DNA from: Lachnospiraceae bacterium
GTDB lineage: Bacteria; Bacillota; Clostridia; Lachnospirales; Lachnospiraceae
Assembly: GCA_017553035.1 (NCBI GenBank)
Contig: JAFZNE010000088.1
Location: forward strand, 24,061 to 88,060
DNA: 64,000 nucleotides
Direction of reading: 5' to 3'
In this document: in pieces, positions 8,992 through 18,194 of the stretch
How positions within the stretch are numbered: the first letter of the stretch is position 1
Layout: each line of letters opens with the position of its first letter
Notes under the pieces: generated by a model
What the model saw: the letters and a program-made list of their open reading frames with translations, nothing else
What the model was told of the DNA's origin: nothing
Databases searched by the model: none
Made by a program: the position numbers and the translations under genes

Positions 8992-9022
8992 ACATTTTGA
9001 TTTACAGAATTTCTCTTTTGCT

Positions 9023-10018
9023 TTATTTCGCTGCAGCCTGTACTGCTGTAATAGCAATAACTCCGACGATATCTTCGGCGAAGCAGCCACGAGAAAGATC
9101 GTTAACGGGAGCGGCTATACCCTGCATAACGGGGCCGTAAGCTTCTGCCTTGGCAAGTCTCTGTACGAGCTTGTAACCGATGTTGCCTGCATCAAGGTCG
9201 GGGAAGATCAGGACATTGGCTTTACCTGCAACCGGTGAATCAGGAGCCTTCGACTTACCTACCGAAGGAACGATCGCGGCATCGAGCTGAAGCTCGCCGT
9301 CAAGCATGATCTCGGGATAATTTTCCTTTGCGATACGTGTTGCTTCTACAACTTTTGTTACATCATCGTGCTTTGCGCTTCCCTTGGAAGAATGCGACAG
9401 CATTGCGACTCTTGCACTCTTTCCGGTAAGGAGCTCGAAGCTCTTGGCGGACAGTCCTGCGATCTCGGCAAGCTGATCGGGAGCGGGATTCTGGTTCAAT
9501 CCGCAATCGGCAAATACAAATACTCCGTCCTCTCCGAATTCGCAATCCGGAACTATCATAAGGAAGAATGCAGATGCTGATTTAACTCCGGGAGCTGTCT
9601 TGAGGATCTGGAGGCAGGGCCTTAAGGTATTGGCTGTCGAGTGGCAGGCACCCGATACAACACCGTCGGCGTCACCGCACTTAACCATCATAACCGCATA
9701 AGTGGTGTAATCGTTGGTAAGTGATTCTCTTGCAAGCTCAGGGGTCATGCCCTTGGCCTGGCGAAGTTCAACAAGTTTGTCGATATACTGCTGAAGTTTG
9801 TCGGAATTCTTGGGATCGACGATCGTTGCGCCGGAAAGATCAAGACCTTCACCCAGCTTGTCGATATCTGCCTTGGCTCCGAGAAGGACCACCTTGGCAT
9901 TGCCCTCTTTCAATGTTGTTGCTGCAGCTTCAAGAACTCTGCGATCCTCTGCCTCGGGAAGAACGATCGTCTTGATCTCTTTTCTTGCGCGGGCTTTGAT
10001 GTCATCTATAAAGCTCAT
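9023..10018 (-). CDS. pta: Phosphate acetyltransferase
   Basis: 331 residues, the normal short (PTA_PTB domain) form. It interconverts acetyl-CoA plus phosphate and acetyl phosphate plus CoA in the cytosol. The N-terminal motif IVLPEAEDRRVLEAA and the C-terminal IGYKLVQRLAKAEAYGP and PVNDLSRG stretches are family hallmarks. The ATG has AGGAGGG upstream. It follows ackA by 49 bp on the same strand, forming the acetate-producing ATP-generating pair. Confidence 0.97.
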   Translation of the reverse strand: MSFIDDIKARARKEIKTIVLPEAEDRRVLEAAATTLKEGNAKVVLLGAKADIDKLGEGLDLSGATIVDPKNSDKLQQYIDKLVELRQAKGMTPELARESLTNDYTTYAVMMVKCGDADGVVSGACHSTANTLRPCLQILKTAPGVKSASAFFLMIVPDCEFGEDGVFVFADCGLNQNPAPDQLAEIAGLSAKSFELLTGKSARVAMLSHSSKGSAKHDDVTKVVEATRIAKENYPEIMLDGELQLDAAIVPSVGKSKAPDSPVAGKANVLIFPDLDAGNIGYKLVQRLAKAEAYGPVMQGIAAPVNDLSRGCFAEDIVGVIAITAVQAAAK

Positions 10019-10067
10019 TTGATTACCCTCCTATATTTTATATGTATTCGAACTCTCTTTTATCCCT

Positions 10068-11279
10068 TTATTTTGAAACTACATCCTTGGTCTCTCTTGC
10101 GATAACGAGCTCTTCGTTGGTCGGGATAACAAGGATCTTAACCTTGGAATCCTTGCCTGTGATATCCTTAACGGGTGTGCTGCAGCTGTCGGTATTCTTC
10201 TCTTTGTCTACCTGGATGCCGTAGTTCTCCATTCCGTCAAGAATGTCATTGATGATGAATCCGTTCCATTCGCTGATACCTGCGGTAAATACTATGCAGT
10301 CTACCCTGCCGAGAACAGCCATATAAGCTCCGACATACTTCTTGCAGTCATAAGCAAACTTGTCGAGTGCGAGCTGAGCCCTGCGACCTTCCTCGCCTCC
10401 CTTTTCAACCTGTGACCTTAAGTCACGGAAATCCGAATATCCGCCCGACAGACCCTTAAGTCCGCAGTCATGATTCAGATAATAAGTGATCTCGTAAATA
10501 TCCATGCCTTTCTTCTTGGCGAGGAATTCAACAGCGGAAGCATCGATGTCACCGGATCTGGTTCCCATGCAGACACCTGCAAGCGGAGTAAATCCCATCG
10601 AAGTATCCTGGCATACACCGCCCTTTACGGCACTGATCGACGATCCGTTGCCCAGATGGCAGGTAATGATGTTGAGATCCTTGATATCTTTGCCAAGATA
10701 TTCGGCTGCTTTGCCCGAAACGAACTTGTGGCTTGTTCCGTGTGCGCCGTAGCGTCTTACATGGAAGTTCTCGTAATCTTCGTACTTGATATTGTACATA
10801 TATGCCTTCTCGGGCATTGTAAGATGGAATGTGGTATCAAATACGAGTACCATGGGTACATTCGGCATAACTTCGCGGCATGCGATAACACCGGTGTAAG
10901 CATGAGGATTGTGGAGCGGGCCGAGTTCGAAGGTCTTCTTCATGCGCTCGAGTGATTCGTCCGTAACCAGTGTAGGCTCGGTAAAATATTCACCAGATGC
11001 AACAACTCTGTGTCCGACAGCGCTTATTTCATCCATGGAAGCGATAACGCCGTTCTCCTTGTCGACCAGAAGCGAAAGGATCACTTCTATCGCATCCTTG
11101 TGGTTTTTCAGTTCCTTTTCGATGATAATGTTGTCATTGTCACCTTTCTTGTGTTTGCAGAACGAACCGTCAATGCCGATCCTGTCGCAGTTACCCTTTG
11201 CAAGCACGCTCTCGTTTTCCATGTCGATAAGCTGATACTTAAGCGACGAACTGCCTGCGTTCAAAACCAGAACTTTCAT
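10068..11279 (-). CDS. ackA: Acetate kinase
   Basis: 403 residues, typical length. It converts acetyl phosphate and ADP to acetate and ATP. The N-terminal phosphate-binding motif VLVLNAGSSSLKYQLID, the HRVV stretch, the HLGNGSSISAVKGG loop and FTAGISEWN near the C-terminus are all present. The SD is AGGAGG, 7 nt before the ATG. It lies 33 bp downstream of the ROK kinase stop, so kinase, ackA and pta may be co-transcribed, linking sugar phosphorylation to acetate formation. Confidence 0.98.
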   Translation of the reverse strand: MKVLVLNAGSSSLKYQLIDMENESVLAKGNCDRIGIDGSFCKHKKGDNDNIIIEKELKNHKDAIEVILSLLVDKENGVIASMDEISAVGHRVVASGEYFTEPTLVTDESLERMKKTFELGPLHNPHAYTGVIACREVMPNVPMVLVFDTTFHLTMPEKAYMYNIKYEDYENFHVRRYGAHGTSHKFVSGKAAEYLGKDIKDLNIITCHLGNGSSISAVKGGVCQDTSMGFTPLAGVCMGTRSGDIDASAVEFLAKKKGMDIYEITYYLNHDCGLKGLSGGYSDFRDLRSQVEKGGEEGRRAQLALDKFAYDCKKYVGAYMAVLGRVDCIVFTAGISEWNGFIINDILDGMENYGIQVDKEKNTDSCSTPVKDITGKDSKVKILVIPTNEELVIARETKDVVSK

Positions 11280-11312
11280 GTAAATTCCTCCTAAATAAAG
11301 CTTTAATTCAAT

Positions 11313-12188
11313 TTATGATGAGCATGCCGCATCGTAAGCGAGCTTCATGCATCCCATTACAGCCTGATCGCCCTCAAGACTTGAAGGAGTGATATATTCA
11401 TCGATCTTCTTTATCTTTTCAGTATCGATATAGTCATTGAGAAGATGTACGACATCGCGCCTGATCATCGGGAACAGTTCCGCCCTGCTCATTACACCGC
11501 CTCCGAGAACGATCTTCTCGGGTGAAAGTGTAAGGATATAATCAACCAGCGCCTGTGCAAGATAATAACTCTCATATTTCCAAACCGGGTCGCTCATGCT
11601 GACTTCCGCGGGATTGCACCCGAATCTCTCCATCAGCGCACTTCCCGAAGCAAGTCCTTCGAGACAGTCCTTATGGTAAATACAGTTGCCCGGGAAAGTA
11701 TCCTCGGGATGTCTCCTTACCATCACATGGCCTCCCTCGGGATGCAGCATCCCGTGAAGAAGCGATCCGTTGGCATACACGCCTATGCCGATACCTGTTC
11801 CGACAGTCATATACAATGCATTGGAAAGACCTTTCATGCATCCGTATGTAACTTCACCAAGCACGGCACCGTTAACATCGGTGTCAAATCCGCACGGCAC
11901 GTTCAGTGCCCTGCGAAGATTTCCTATCAGATCATAATTACGCCACTGAACCTTCGTAGTGGATGTAATATAACCGTAAGTAGGTGATTTAACGTCGGGA
12001 TCTACAGGTCCGAAGCTTGCCACCCCAAGGGCAATGATACTGTTGGTCCTGAAAAAATCAATGATCTGAGGGACCGTAGTTTCCGGATCAAGTGAAATGA
12101 TCCGCTCCTTCTTGATAATCCTGCCGTTTTCATCTCCTATGGCGCAGACCATTTTGGTCCCGCCGCATTCTAAACCTCCAAGCAGCAT
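11313..12188 (-). CDS. ROK-family fructokinase
   Basis: 291 residues. The ATP-binding motif GGLECGGTKMVCAIG at the N-terminus and VGTGIGIGVYANG mark the ROK fold. HPEGGH followed by the spaced Cys/His cluster GNCIYHKDCLEGLASG is the zinc site of the ScrK/GmuE-type fructokinase branch. Likely reaction: ATP-dependent phosphorylation of fructose to fructose 6-phosphate; mannose or another hexose cannot be excluded. It is divergent from tmcAL, with face-to-face promoters in the 144-bp gap, and precedes ackA. Confidence 0.88.
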   Translation of the reverse strand: MLLGGLECGGTKMVCAIGDENGRIIKKERIISLDPETTVPQIIDFFRTNSIIALGVASFGPVDPDVKSPTYGYITSTTKVQWRNYDLIGNLRRALNVPCGFDTDVNGAVLGEVTYGCMKGLSNALYMTVGTGIGIGVYANGSLLHGMLHPEGGHVMVRRHPEDTFPGNCIYHKDCLEGLASGSALMERFGCNPAEVSMSDPVWKYESYYLAQALVDYILTLSPEKIVLGGGVMSRAELFPMIRRDVVHLLNDYIDTEKIKKIDEYITPSSLEGDQAVMGCMKLAYDAACSS

Positions 12189-12256
12189 CTGTTTCTCCTG
12201 TTACAAAAATATAGTTTTTCTTTCCCCAAATAAACCCAAAATTACTACACTATATC

Positions 12257-12285
12257 ATAATAAGCCATTTGCAAACAGAATACAA
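12257..12285 (-). promoter_or_regulatory. Possible promoter of the fructokinase-ackA-pta group
   Basis: Minus strand: -35 TTGTAT (12280-12285), 17-bp spacer, -10 TATTAT (12257-12262). It overlaps the tmcAL promoter on the other strand, so the two may compete for RNA polymerase. Confidence 0.4.
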
Positions 12286-12297
12286 GTAGATTATAAT
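12269..12297 (+). promoter_or_regulatory. Promoter of tmcAL
   Basis: Plus strand: -35 TTGCAA (12269-12274), 17-bp spacer, perfect -10 TATAAT (12292-12297), about 36 bp upstream of the ATG. The element is interleaved with the minus-strand promoter at 12257-12285. Confidence 0.6.
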
Positions 12298-12332
12298 AAA
12301 AAAGCGATAAAAACTATACTTTAAGGAGTCTT

Positions 12333-13604
12333 ATGAAAACAGTCGGTATTATTGCTGAATTCAACCCGTTTCATAACGGTCACGAATATATCATCCGGCA
12401 GGCCCGTCGTCTGGCTGATGCCGATTTTTGTGTTGTCGTGATGAGCGGCGATTTTGTACAGCGCGGTGAACCTGCCATATGCGATAAGTATACCCGTACA
12501 AAGGCAGCGATTCTCTCCGGTGCCGATGCTGTTTTCGAAATACCTTCAGCTTTTTGCTGCGGCAGCGCGGAACAGTTTGCCTTTGGCTCGATATGGCTCC
12601 TTAGTTCTCTTGGTTGTATTGATGAGATCTGGTTCGGAAGCGAGTACCCCGATCTCGAAATGATGATGAAAATCGCGCAGGTTTTTGTCGAAGAACCTGC
12701 AGAATACAGGGATCTGCTGTCTATAAAATTAAAAGAAGGATTAAATTTTCCTTCAGCAAGACAAGCAGCCCTGACCGATTATCTTCAAAATGACGGTTCG
12801 GATATTCACGATCCATCCCTCTTAAGCTTTATCCTCAACGGCGGACTTTCTTCACCGAATAATATACTCGGGATTGAATATTGCAAAAGCATCATCCGTC
12901 TGTCCCGTTCGGGAATACAATGCCCTTCGCTGAAGACTTTACAGCGTATTGGCTCAAAATACGAGTCTGCTCAGCCCGATACACCAACCGATGCCTCGGC
13001 CTCAGCCATCCGCAGGATGTTCAGCGATAAGGGTGATGAAGCTCTTTCCGATATCAGGCCGTATGTCCCGGAAAGTACCTATGATCTTATTTTCGAGACC
13101 TGCGGGCGCTCTATGCCCATTTTCGCCGATGATCTCAGTTCGGTTTTATTTGCGAAGCTGCAGCAGATCAGGCATGACCGTCAGACTTCTGATGATCTTG
13201 GGATTTCAGCCGATCTTTTCAATTCGATCCTGAACAATTCCGAGGAACCTGTAAGCTTCACGGAACTTGCCGAAGCGGTCAAATCCCGCAACAATACCCT
13301 GACTTCGATATACAGGGCTTTGCTCTCCCTTATGCTCGATCTCGGACGCATCGAGATCCCCGCTCTCCCTGACAGCTATCCTTATGCCCGTCTGCTCGGA
13401 TTTCGCAGGAACAGTTCCGAACTGATCAAGGCTGTCAACGCTCATGCGTCATGTGAGGTGATCAATAAACTTGCCGATGCGAAGACAGACTCGCCTCTCC
13501 TTGCATGTGATATCCGTGCGGCAAGGCTCTACAACCAGATCGTGTATCAAAAATACGGTACCCGTCTGACCGACGAGTACCGCAAAACTGTTGAGATATT
13601 CTGA
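12333..13604 (+). CDS. tmcAL: tRNA(Met) cytidine acetate ligase
   Basis: 423 residues, typical for the YlbM/TmcAL family. It uses ATP and acetate to acetylate the wobble cytidine of elongator tRNA-Met. The N-terminal nucleotidyltransferase motif GIIAEFNPFHNGHEYII contains the HxGH signature; MSGDFVQRGEPAICDKYTR and GADAVFEIPSAFCCGSAE follow as in family members. The start has AAGGAG 5 nt upstream. It needs acetate directly and lies divergent to the group containing ackA-pta, which is suggestive but not proof of a link. It converges on the GH43 gene. Confidence 0.93.
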   Translation: MKTVGIIAEFNPFHNGHEYIIRQARRLADADFCVVVMSGDFVQRGEPAICDKYTRTKAAILSGADAVFEIPSAFCCGSAEQFAFGSIWLLSSLGCIDEIWFGSEYPDLEMMMKIAQVFVEEPAEYRDLLSIKLKEGLNFPSARQAALTDYLQNDGSDIHDPSLLSFILNGGLSSPNNILGIEYCKSIIRLSRSGIQCPSLKTLQRIGSKYESAQPDTPTDASASAIRRMFSDKGDEALSDIRPYVPESTYDLIFETCGRSMPIFADDLSSVLFAKLQQIRHDRQTSDDLGISADLFNSILNNSEEPVSFTELAEAVKSRNNTLTSIYRALLSLMLDLGRIEIPALPDSYPYARLLGFRRNSSELIKAVNAHASCEVINKLADAKTDSPLLACDIRAARLYNQIVYQKYGTRLTDEYRKTVEIF

Positions 13605-13617
13605 GGAAACGCTGAAA

Positions 13618-13652
13618 ATCATCGTTTACCTGAATAGATCATCGTTTACCTG
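13618..13652. repeat. Two 15-bp direct repeats between convergent genes
   Basis: ATCATCGTTTACCTG occurs at 13618-13632 and again at 13638-13652, a 20-bp period. The pair fills most of the 50-bp gap between the tmcAL stop and the GH43 stop. No hairpin with a T-run was found there, so how the two convergent genes terminate is unclear. Confidence 0.6.
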
Positions 13653-13654
13653 GA

Positions 13655-15211
13655 TCATTCATGTCCGAAATTAAAATATTCGAAATCGGCATATCCACCG
13701 GTTTCTTTGGTACAATAGGAGTAAAGCCCGATCCTGCAGCCCATGAAGTGATCAAGGGTATACCGCAGTTGAAGGGTTTCTCCGAATTGTTCCCATTCCT
13801 TTCCGTCACCCGAAGTGAAAAACATCGCTTTATCCGTATTATCTACGAAATCAAATCCGATCTTCACAAACAGGCTGTCGTCCGGCAGAAGCCTTTCCTG
13901 TACGATCATTTCATTACCCTGACCGTCATTGACGCACATTACAAGCTTCTTTTTCAGGTTATTGTCACTGTCCTTATAACATCTGGCACCGATCATCCCG
14001 AACTGTCCCTGGATCGCTGCGATCCCGGCGCTGTCACCGTCTTTCATTCCGCTCAGGTCGATATGGGTCTCACCGCTGCACGAAGGACCGTAAGTACGCT
14101 GTGTAAGAGTATTTCTGGCTCTTAAGATACAATCGGTAATATGCCCGTTTTCAAGTCGTAAATAACCTTTTCTCTTTAAAAATGACCATTTTGAATCGTC
14201 GGGATTGTGATTCCACTGCCATTTCAACGACAATTTATTCTGATCATGATCAAAGCTGTCACTGCCGCTTAGCATGTAGTTTTCTGCTGCGGCAAGGCGT
14301 TTTTCCGGATCAGATATTACTTCCAGTGCATCTTCAAGATCTACTTCGAAATCTTCCGGAACCTTTCCGGCGTCTCCTATTACGGGCCAGCCATTCTCAA
14401 ATGCAAGAGGCAGGATAAAAGGTATCCTTCCGACAGCGCCGTGATCCTGGAACATGAACGCTGCCCAGCCTTTCGACCCGGGAAGATCAACGATACCGCC
14501 CTGAGCGACTCCGGCGTTGTGATAACCCATATCATCATCCAGGATGACCTTGCTCTCTAGTTCACCGTCGAAGCTCTTCCACCTGTATACGACAACACGT
14601 CTTCTGTGAAATCCGGTGCGGGGCCAGTCTATATAGAATGCATAATATGTATCGCCGATCTTGTAAGCGTGGCATCCTTCGGCCCTCAGCCCGATCCCTT
14701 CGGTTGGATATGTAAAGAACGGCCGGTCGGTCTCGGGTCTGACATCGAGCATGTCATCAGTCATTTCAACGATCCTTATATCCCCGTTTCCGTAAAGGAT
14801 ATATGTACGGTCCGAATCAACAAGCATTCCCGGATCATGCATGCTGCAGCTTAAGGGATACCGCTCCCAGTTCGATTCCTCGGCATTCTTTGTCCTGAAA
14901 ATATAAGCGTGTCCGGCATCATTTGAATTAAAGAGACAATAGAAATAACCGTTCACATAGCGTAAGCATGCCGCCCAGCTGCCTTTTCCGTAAATATTCT
15001 TTCCGTTTTCAAGGTTGTTCTTATCGGCATCCTCGAGCTTATCAAAAACATAACTGACGATCTCCCAGTGTTTGAGATCATAACTGCGCATGATCGGACA
15101 CCCGGGCATGGAATGCATGCTCGTACTGACCATATAAAAGGCTTCACCGACGCGGATAATGTCTATGTCGGGAACGTCGGCCCATATGACCGGATTATGG
15201 ATCTGTGTCAT
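13655..15211 (-). CDS. GH43-family glycosidase (beta-xylosidase/arabinofuranosidase type)
   Basis: 518 residues, no signal peptide, so cytosolic. The five-bladed propeller carries the expected acids: base Asp15 in ADVPDIDIIR, pKa modulator Asp126 in MHDPGML, and acid Glu178 in AEGCHAYKI. The C-terminal ~200 residues form a beta-sandwich of the kind seen in long GH43 members. The N-terminal NPVIWADVPD pattern points to a GH43 subgroup acting on xylo- or arabino-oligosaccharides, but substrate cannot be read from sequence. It starts 11 bp after the GH3 stop; AGGAGG is about 16 nt from the ATG, so translation is probably coupled to GH3. Confidence 0.88.
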   Translation of the reverse strand: MTQIHNPVIWADVPDIDIIRVGEAFYMVSTSMHSMPGCPIMRSYDLKHWEIVSYVFDKLEDADKNNLENGKNIYGKGSWAACLRYVNGYFYCLFNSNDAGHAYIFRTKNAEESNWERYPLSCSMHDPGMLVDSDRTYILYGNGDIRIVEMTDDMLDVRPETDRPFFTYPTEGIGLRAEGCHAYKIGDTYYAFYIDWPRTGFHRRRVVVYRWKSFDGELESKVILDDDMGYHNAGVAQGGIVDLPGSKGWAAFMFQDHGAVGRIPFILPLAFENGWPVIGDAGKVPEDFEVDLEDALEVISDPEKRLAAAENYMLSGSDSFDHDQNKLSLKWQWNHNPDDSKWSFLKRKGYLRLENGHITDCILRARNTLTQRTYGPSCSGETHIDLSGMKDGDSAGIAAIQGQFGMIGARCYKDSDNNLKKKLVMCVNDGQGNEMIVQERLLPDDSLFVKIGFDFVDNTDKAMFFTSGDGKEWEQFGETLQLRYTLDHFMGCRIGLYSYCTKETGGYADFEYFNFGHE

Positions 15212-15222
15212 AAGCGGTTTAC

Positions 15223-15495
15223 TTATTCCTCCTTTTTATCCTCTTTATCGCCTTCCTGTTCATCGCTGTCTTTTTTGGTGACTTTTGAAACCAGATTGTT
15301 GAATTTCTTATCAAGTTCCATCTCGTCGATCTTATCACCGATCTTAAGACCTACTGACTCGATCTTATCCTTTATACCTTTTTCCTCGAGCTTGTCCATA
15401 ATGCCTTTTCCGAATTCTTCGATCTTGGCACCTGCCTCACCGATCACTTCTCCGATCTTTTCAGCGTTGAAACCACCGTTGCTTTTTGTACTCAT
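15223..15495 (-). CDS. In-frame internal start in GH3: possible separate 90-residue amphipathic protein
   Basis: Inside the GH3 frame, AAAGGAGGAG lies 7 nt before an ATG at 15495. Translation from there would give a 90-residue acidic protein starting MSTKSNGGFNAEK, with amphipathic helices full of K/E/D/I/G and a KKDSDEQEGDKEDKKEE tail. An SD this strong inside a reading frame is unusual. It suggests either two products from one frame, or two ancestral genes joined by loss of a stop codon. I do not recognise the peptide. Confidence 0.45.
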   Translation of the reverse strand: MSTKSNGGFNAEKIGEVIGEAGAKIEEFGKGIMDKLEEKGIKDKIESVGLKIGDKIDEMELDKKFNNLVSKVTKKDSDEQEGDKEDKKEE

Positions 15496-18153
15496 GTTGC
15501 AATCTCCTCCTTTGCTCTCTTCTGTTGTATTTTCAGCATTTTCTGCCGTTTCTTCTTCGCCCGGTCCATCATTAGATTTCTTTTTTGCGGCATCAATAAG
15601 TCCGGAAACTTTTTCCTTGCCTTTTTTGAGGACCGTATCCTTTTTGGCATTGAATTTCTGACTCAGCGATTCGAATCCGAGCTTCGCAAGTTTCCTGATA
15701 TTCGCAGCCGTATTTTCACCGTTGACCAGCTGGATAACGCTCTCGGCGCTTTCCTCATCGAATCTGCCCCACGACATGCATACCATTGAATGCAGCGGCA
15801 TCTCCGACATACCCTCTTCGGCATATGCCTCCTTGCGTGACATTCTCTTACGGCAGACGATACTCATCAAAGGAACAAAATATTTGCTTCCCGTAGGTGA
15901 ATTCTTGACATCTTCAAGTGTCATATCGATATCAAATTTCTTACCCGGTTCAAATTCCTTCGCAGGAAGTTTTCCTCCGATCAGCGTTTCGAATTCCTGA
16001 TCCGGTACGCAGGCCGGTGTTCCGAGGAAATATGTGGGAAGCTGTTCCGCAGTGAATTCAGGTTTAAATTCACTGTCTCCCGCAAGTGTGATCTCATCCT
16101 TAAGACGGATATCCGCGCTTGACGAACCGATGCTGATCACATATTTTCCGGGTTCGATGATCCACTTGCCGGCAGCTGTCGAGTAATATGAAAATGCTCT
16201 TTCATCGAGTTCACACTCGACTTCTTTTTCCTCTCCGGGAGCCAGAAATACTTTTTCGAATCCCTTCAATTCCTTCGGTGCTCTGTATATCGAGCTGTCG
16301 ATCTTGCCGACATAGATCTGAGCAACTTCAGCTCCGGCGCGGCCTCCGGTGTTCTTAACTTTGAATTTAACTTTTGCTTTATTATTTCCCGTTTCAACAT
16401 TTAACCCGGAGTAGAGGAAGCTTGTATATGACAATCCGTGTCCGAAGGGGAATAATACTTCGGCATTTACCTTATCATAATATCTGTATCCTACAAACAG
16501 GCCTTCTCTGTATTCCACCGTAAGTCTGTTGCCGGGGAAATTGTTGTAGCAGGGGGTATCCTTGATACCAACCGGGAAAGTCTCCGCCAGCTTGCCGCTT
16601 GGATTGACCTTGCCGAACAGGATATCGACAACTGCCTCACCGGATGCTTCGCCGCCGAGATAAGCTTCAAGAACGGCGTTAACATTGGATATCCAGGGCA
16701 TCGATACAGGAGAACCGTTATGCAGTACAACAACGGTGTTGGGCTGGATATCGGCTATTTCACGTATAAGCCTGTTCTGGCACTGAGGAAGCCTAATATG
16801 TTTTCTGTCATATCCTTCGGATTCGAACGAATCGGGAAGTCCTGCAAAGATAACCGCAACATCCGCCTCGGCTGCTTTCTCCTTTGCTTCGGCTGCCAGC
16901 TTATCATCGATAACATCTTCGGTCGATGAGAAGCCTTTCGCATACATTACTTTTGTATGTCTGGTCGAAGCCTGGAATGCGCTGATGATCCTTGTGCAGT
17001 TGATATGTGAGCTTCCGCCGCCCTGTATCCTGGGCTTCTTTGCGAATTCACCGATAAACACGATCTTCTGTTCTTTCTTAAGAGGAAGGACTCCTTCATT
17101 CTTAAGAAGTACCATACATTCTCTTGCGATCTTTCTTGCTTCTTTATGATCGGCAATACGGTCGAAGGAATCATTTGCGGCGCCGTTTTCTTCACCGGCG
17201 GCATCTGCTTCCGTACCTGCGGCGGGTGCCTCATTCTCTGCGGCGTCTTCCGCTTTATATGAAGCAATGCTCTCTTCCGTGATCTGTGCTGCAAATCCTG
17301 TATATTTATCTACCAGCTTCAGGACGTTCTCAACCGCAAGATCAAGATATTTCTCATCGAGCTGTCCGTTGATAACTGCTTCTTCAACCTTCTTCGCATT
17401 GATACCGTTACTTGAAGGCATTTCAAGATCGAGTCCTGATTCAACGCCCTTTACTCTGTCGCTTACTGCTCCCCAGTCCGACATTACGAGTCCGTCGAAT
17501 CCCCATTCGTCTCTCAGGACCTTGTTGAGCAGCCAGGGGTTCTCCGATGAATACGCACCGTTGATCTTATTATATGAGCACATGAGAGTGTGAGGTTTGG
17601 CTGTTTTTACAACTTCTTCAAAAGCCGCCAGATATATCTCTCTTAATGTTCTCTCATCAATTACGGCACTTACGGTCATCCTGCGCTTTTCCTGATTGTT
17701 CGCGGCAAAATGCTTAAGACTTACGCCGACGCCTTCAGCCTGGACGCCCTGCACGTATGCGGAAGCCATCTGTCCTGCCAGGTACGGATCTTCCGACATA
17801 TATTCGAAATTTCTTCCACACAGGGGAGACCTCTTGATATTGATCGCAGGTCCCAGGATCACGTTGACATTTTCAGCCTTGCACTCTTTACCGAGCACCG
17901 TTCCCAGATGCTTTATCAGATCTCTGTTAAATGAAGAAGCAAGTCCCGCACCCGAAGGGAAACAGATTGCCTGAACAGTCTGCTCTCCGCCTTCAAGCCA
18001 GTCTGTCTTGCGCAGTCCGTGAGGTCCGTCGCTTACCCTGATCGCAGGAATACCAACCCTCTTTACGGCAACCGTATTCCATGCATCAGCTCCGCCTACC
18101 AGCAAAGACTTTTCTTCCAAGGTCAGGTTTTTGATGATTTCTTTGATTTGCAT
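15223..18153 (-). CDS. GH3-family beta-glucosidase/beta-xylosidase with C-terminal extension
   Basis: 976 residues, cytosolic. The N-terminal barrel has the nucleophile Asp226 in GLVMSDWGAV and the substrate motif GRNFEYMSEDPYLAG. An Ala/Glu-rich linker (~305-335) leads to the alpha/beta sandwich (VLLKNEGVLPL, IQGGGSSH). A fibronectin-III-like domain (~600-700; PKELKGFEKVFLAPGEEKEV) follows. From ~830 on the protein is a charged, coiled, low-complexity tail not needed for GH3 activity. Residues 887-976 could be a separate product, because a strong SD and ATG lie in frame at 15495. The gene is upstream of GH43, giving a two-enzyme set for imported hemicellulose or cellulose oligosaccharides. 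Confidence 0.92.
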   Translation of the reverse strand: MQIKEIIKNLTLEEKSLLVGGADAWNTVAVKRVGIPAIRVSDGPHGLRKTDWLEGGEQTVQAICFPSGAGLASSFNRDLIKHLGTVLGKECKAENVNVILGPAINIKRSPLCGRNFEYMSEDPYLAGQMASAYVQGVQAEGVGVSLKHFAANNQEKRRMTVSAVIDERTLREIYLAAFEEVVKTAKPHTLMCSYNKINGAYSSENPWLLNKVLRDEWGFDGLVMSDWGAVSDRVKGVESGLDLEMPSSNGINAKKVEEAVINGQLDEKYLDLAVENVLKLVDKYTGFAAQITEESIASYKAEDAAENEAPAAGTEADAAGEENGAANDSFDRIADHKEARKIARECMVLLKNEGVLPLKKEQKIVFIGEFAKKPRIQGGGSSHINCTRIISAFQASTRHTKVMYAKGFSSTEDVIDDKLAAEAKEKAAEADVAVIFAGLPDSFESEGYDRKHIRLPQCQNRLIREIADIQPNTVVVLHNGSPVSMPWISNVNAVLEAYLGGEASGEAVVDILFGKVNPSGKLAETFPVGIKDTPCYNNFPGNRLTVEYREGLFVGYRYYDKVNAEVLFPFGHGLSYTSFLYSGLNVETGNNKAKVKFKVKNTGGRAGAEVAQIYVGKIDSSIYRAPKELKGFEKVFLAPGEEKEVECELDERAFSYYSTAAGKWIIEPGKYVISIGSSSADIRLKDEITLAGDSEFKPEFTAEQLPTYFLGTPACVPDQEFETLIGGKLPAKEFEPGKKFDIDMTLEDVKNSPTGSKYFVPLMSIVCRKRMSRKEAYAEEGMSEMPLHSMVCMSWGRFDEESAESVIQLVNGENTAANIRKLAKLGFESLSQKFNAKKDTVLKKGKEKVSGLIDAAKKKSNDGPGEEETAENAENTTEESKGGDCNMSTKSNGGFNAEKIGEVIGEAGAKIEEFGKGIMDKLEEKGIKDKIESVGLKIGDKIDEMELDKKFNNLVSKVTKKDSDEQEGDKEDKKEE

Positions 18154-18194
18154 TGCTACACCCCTTTCTTGATTAAATCATAATTTAATATTTA

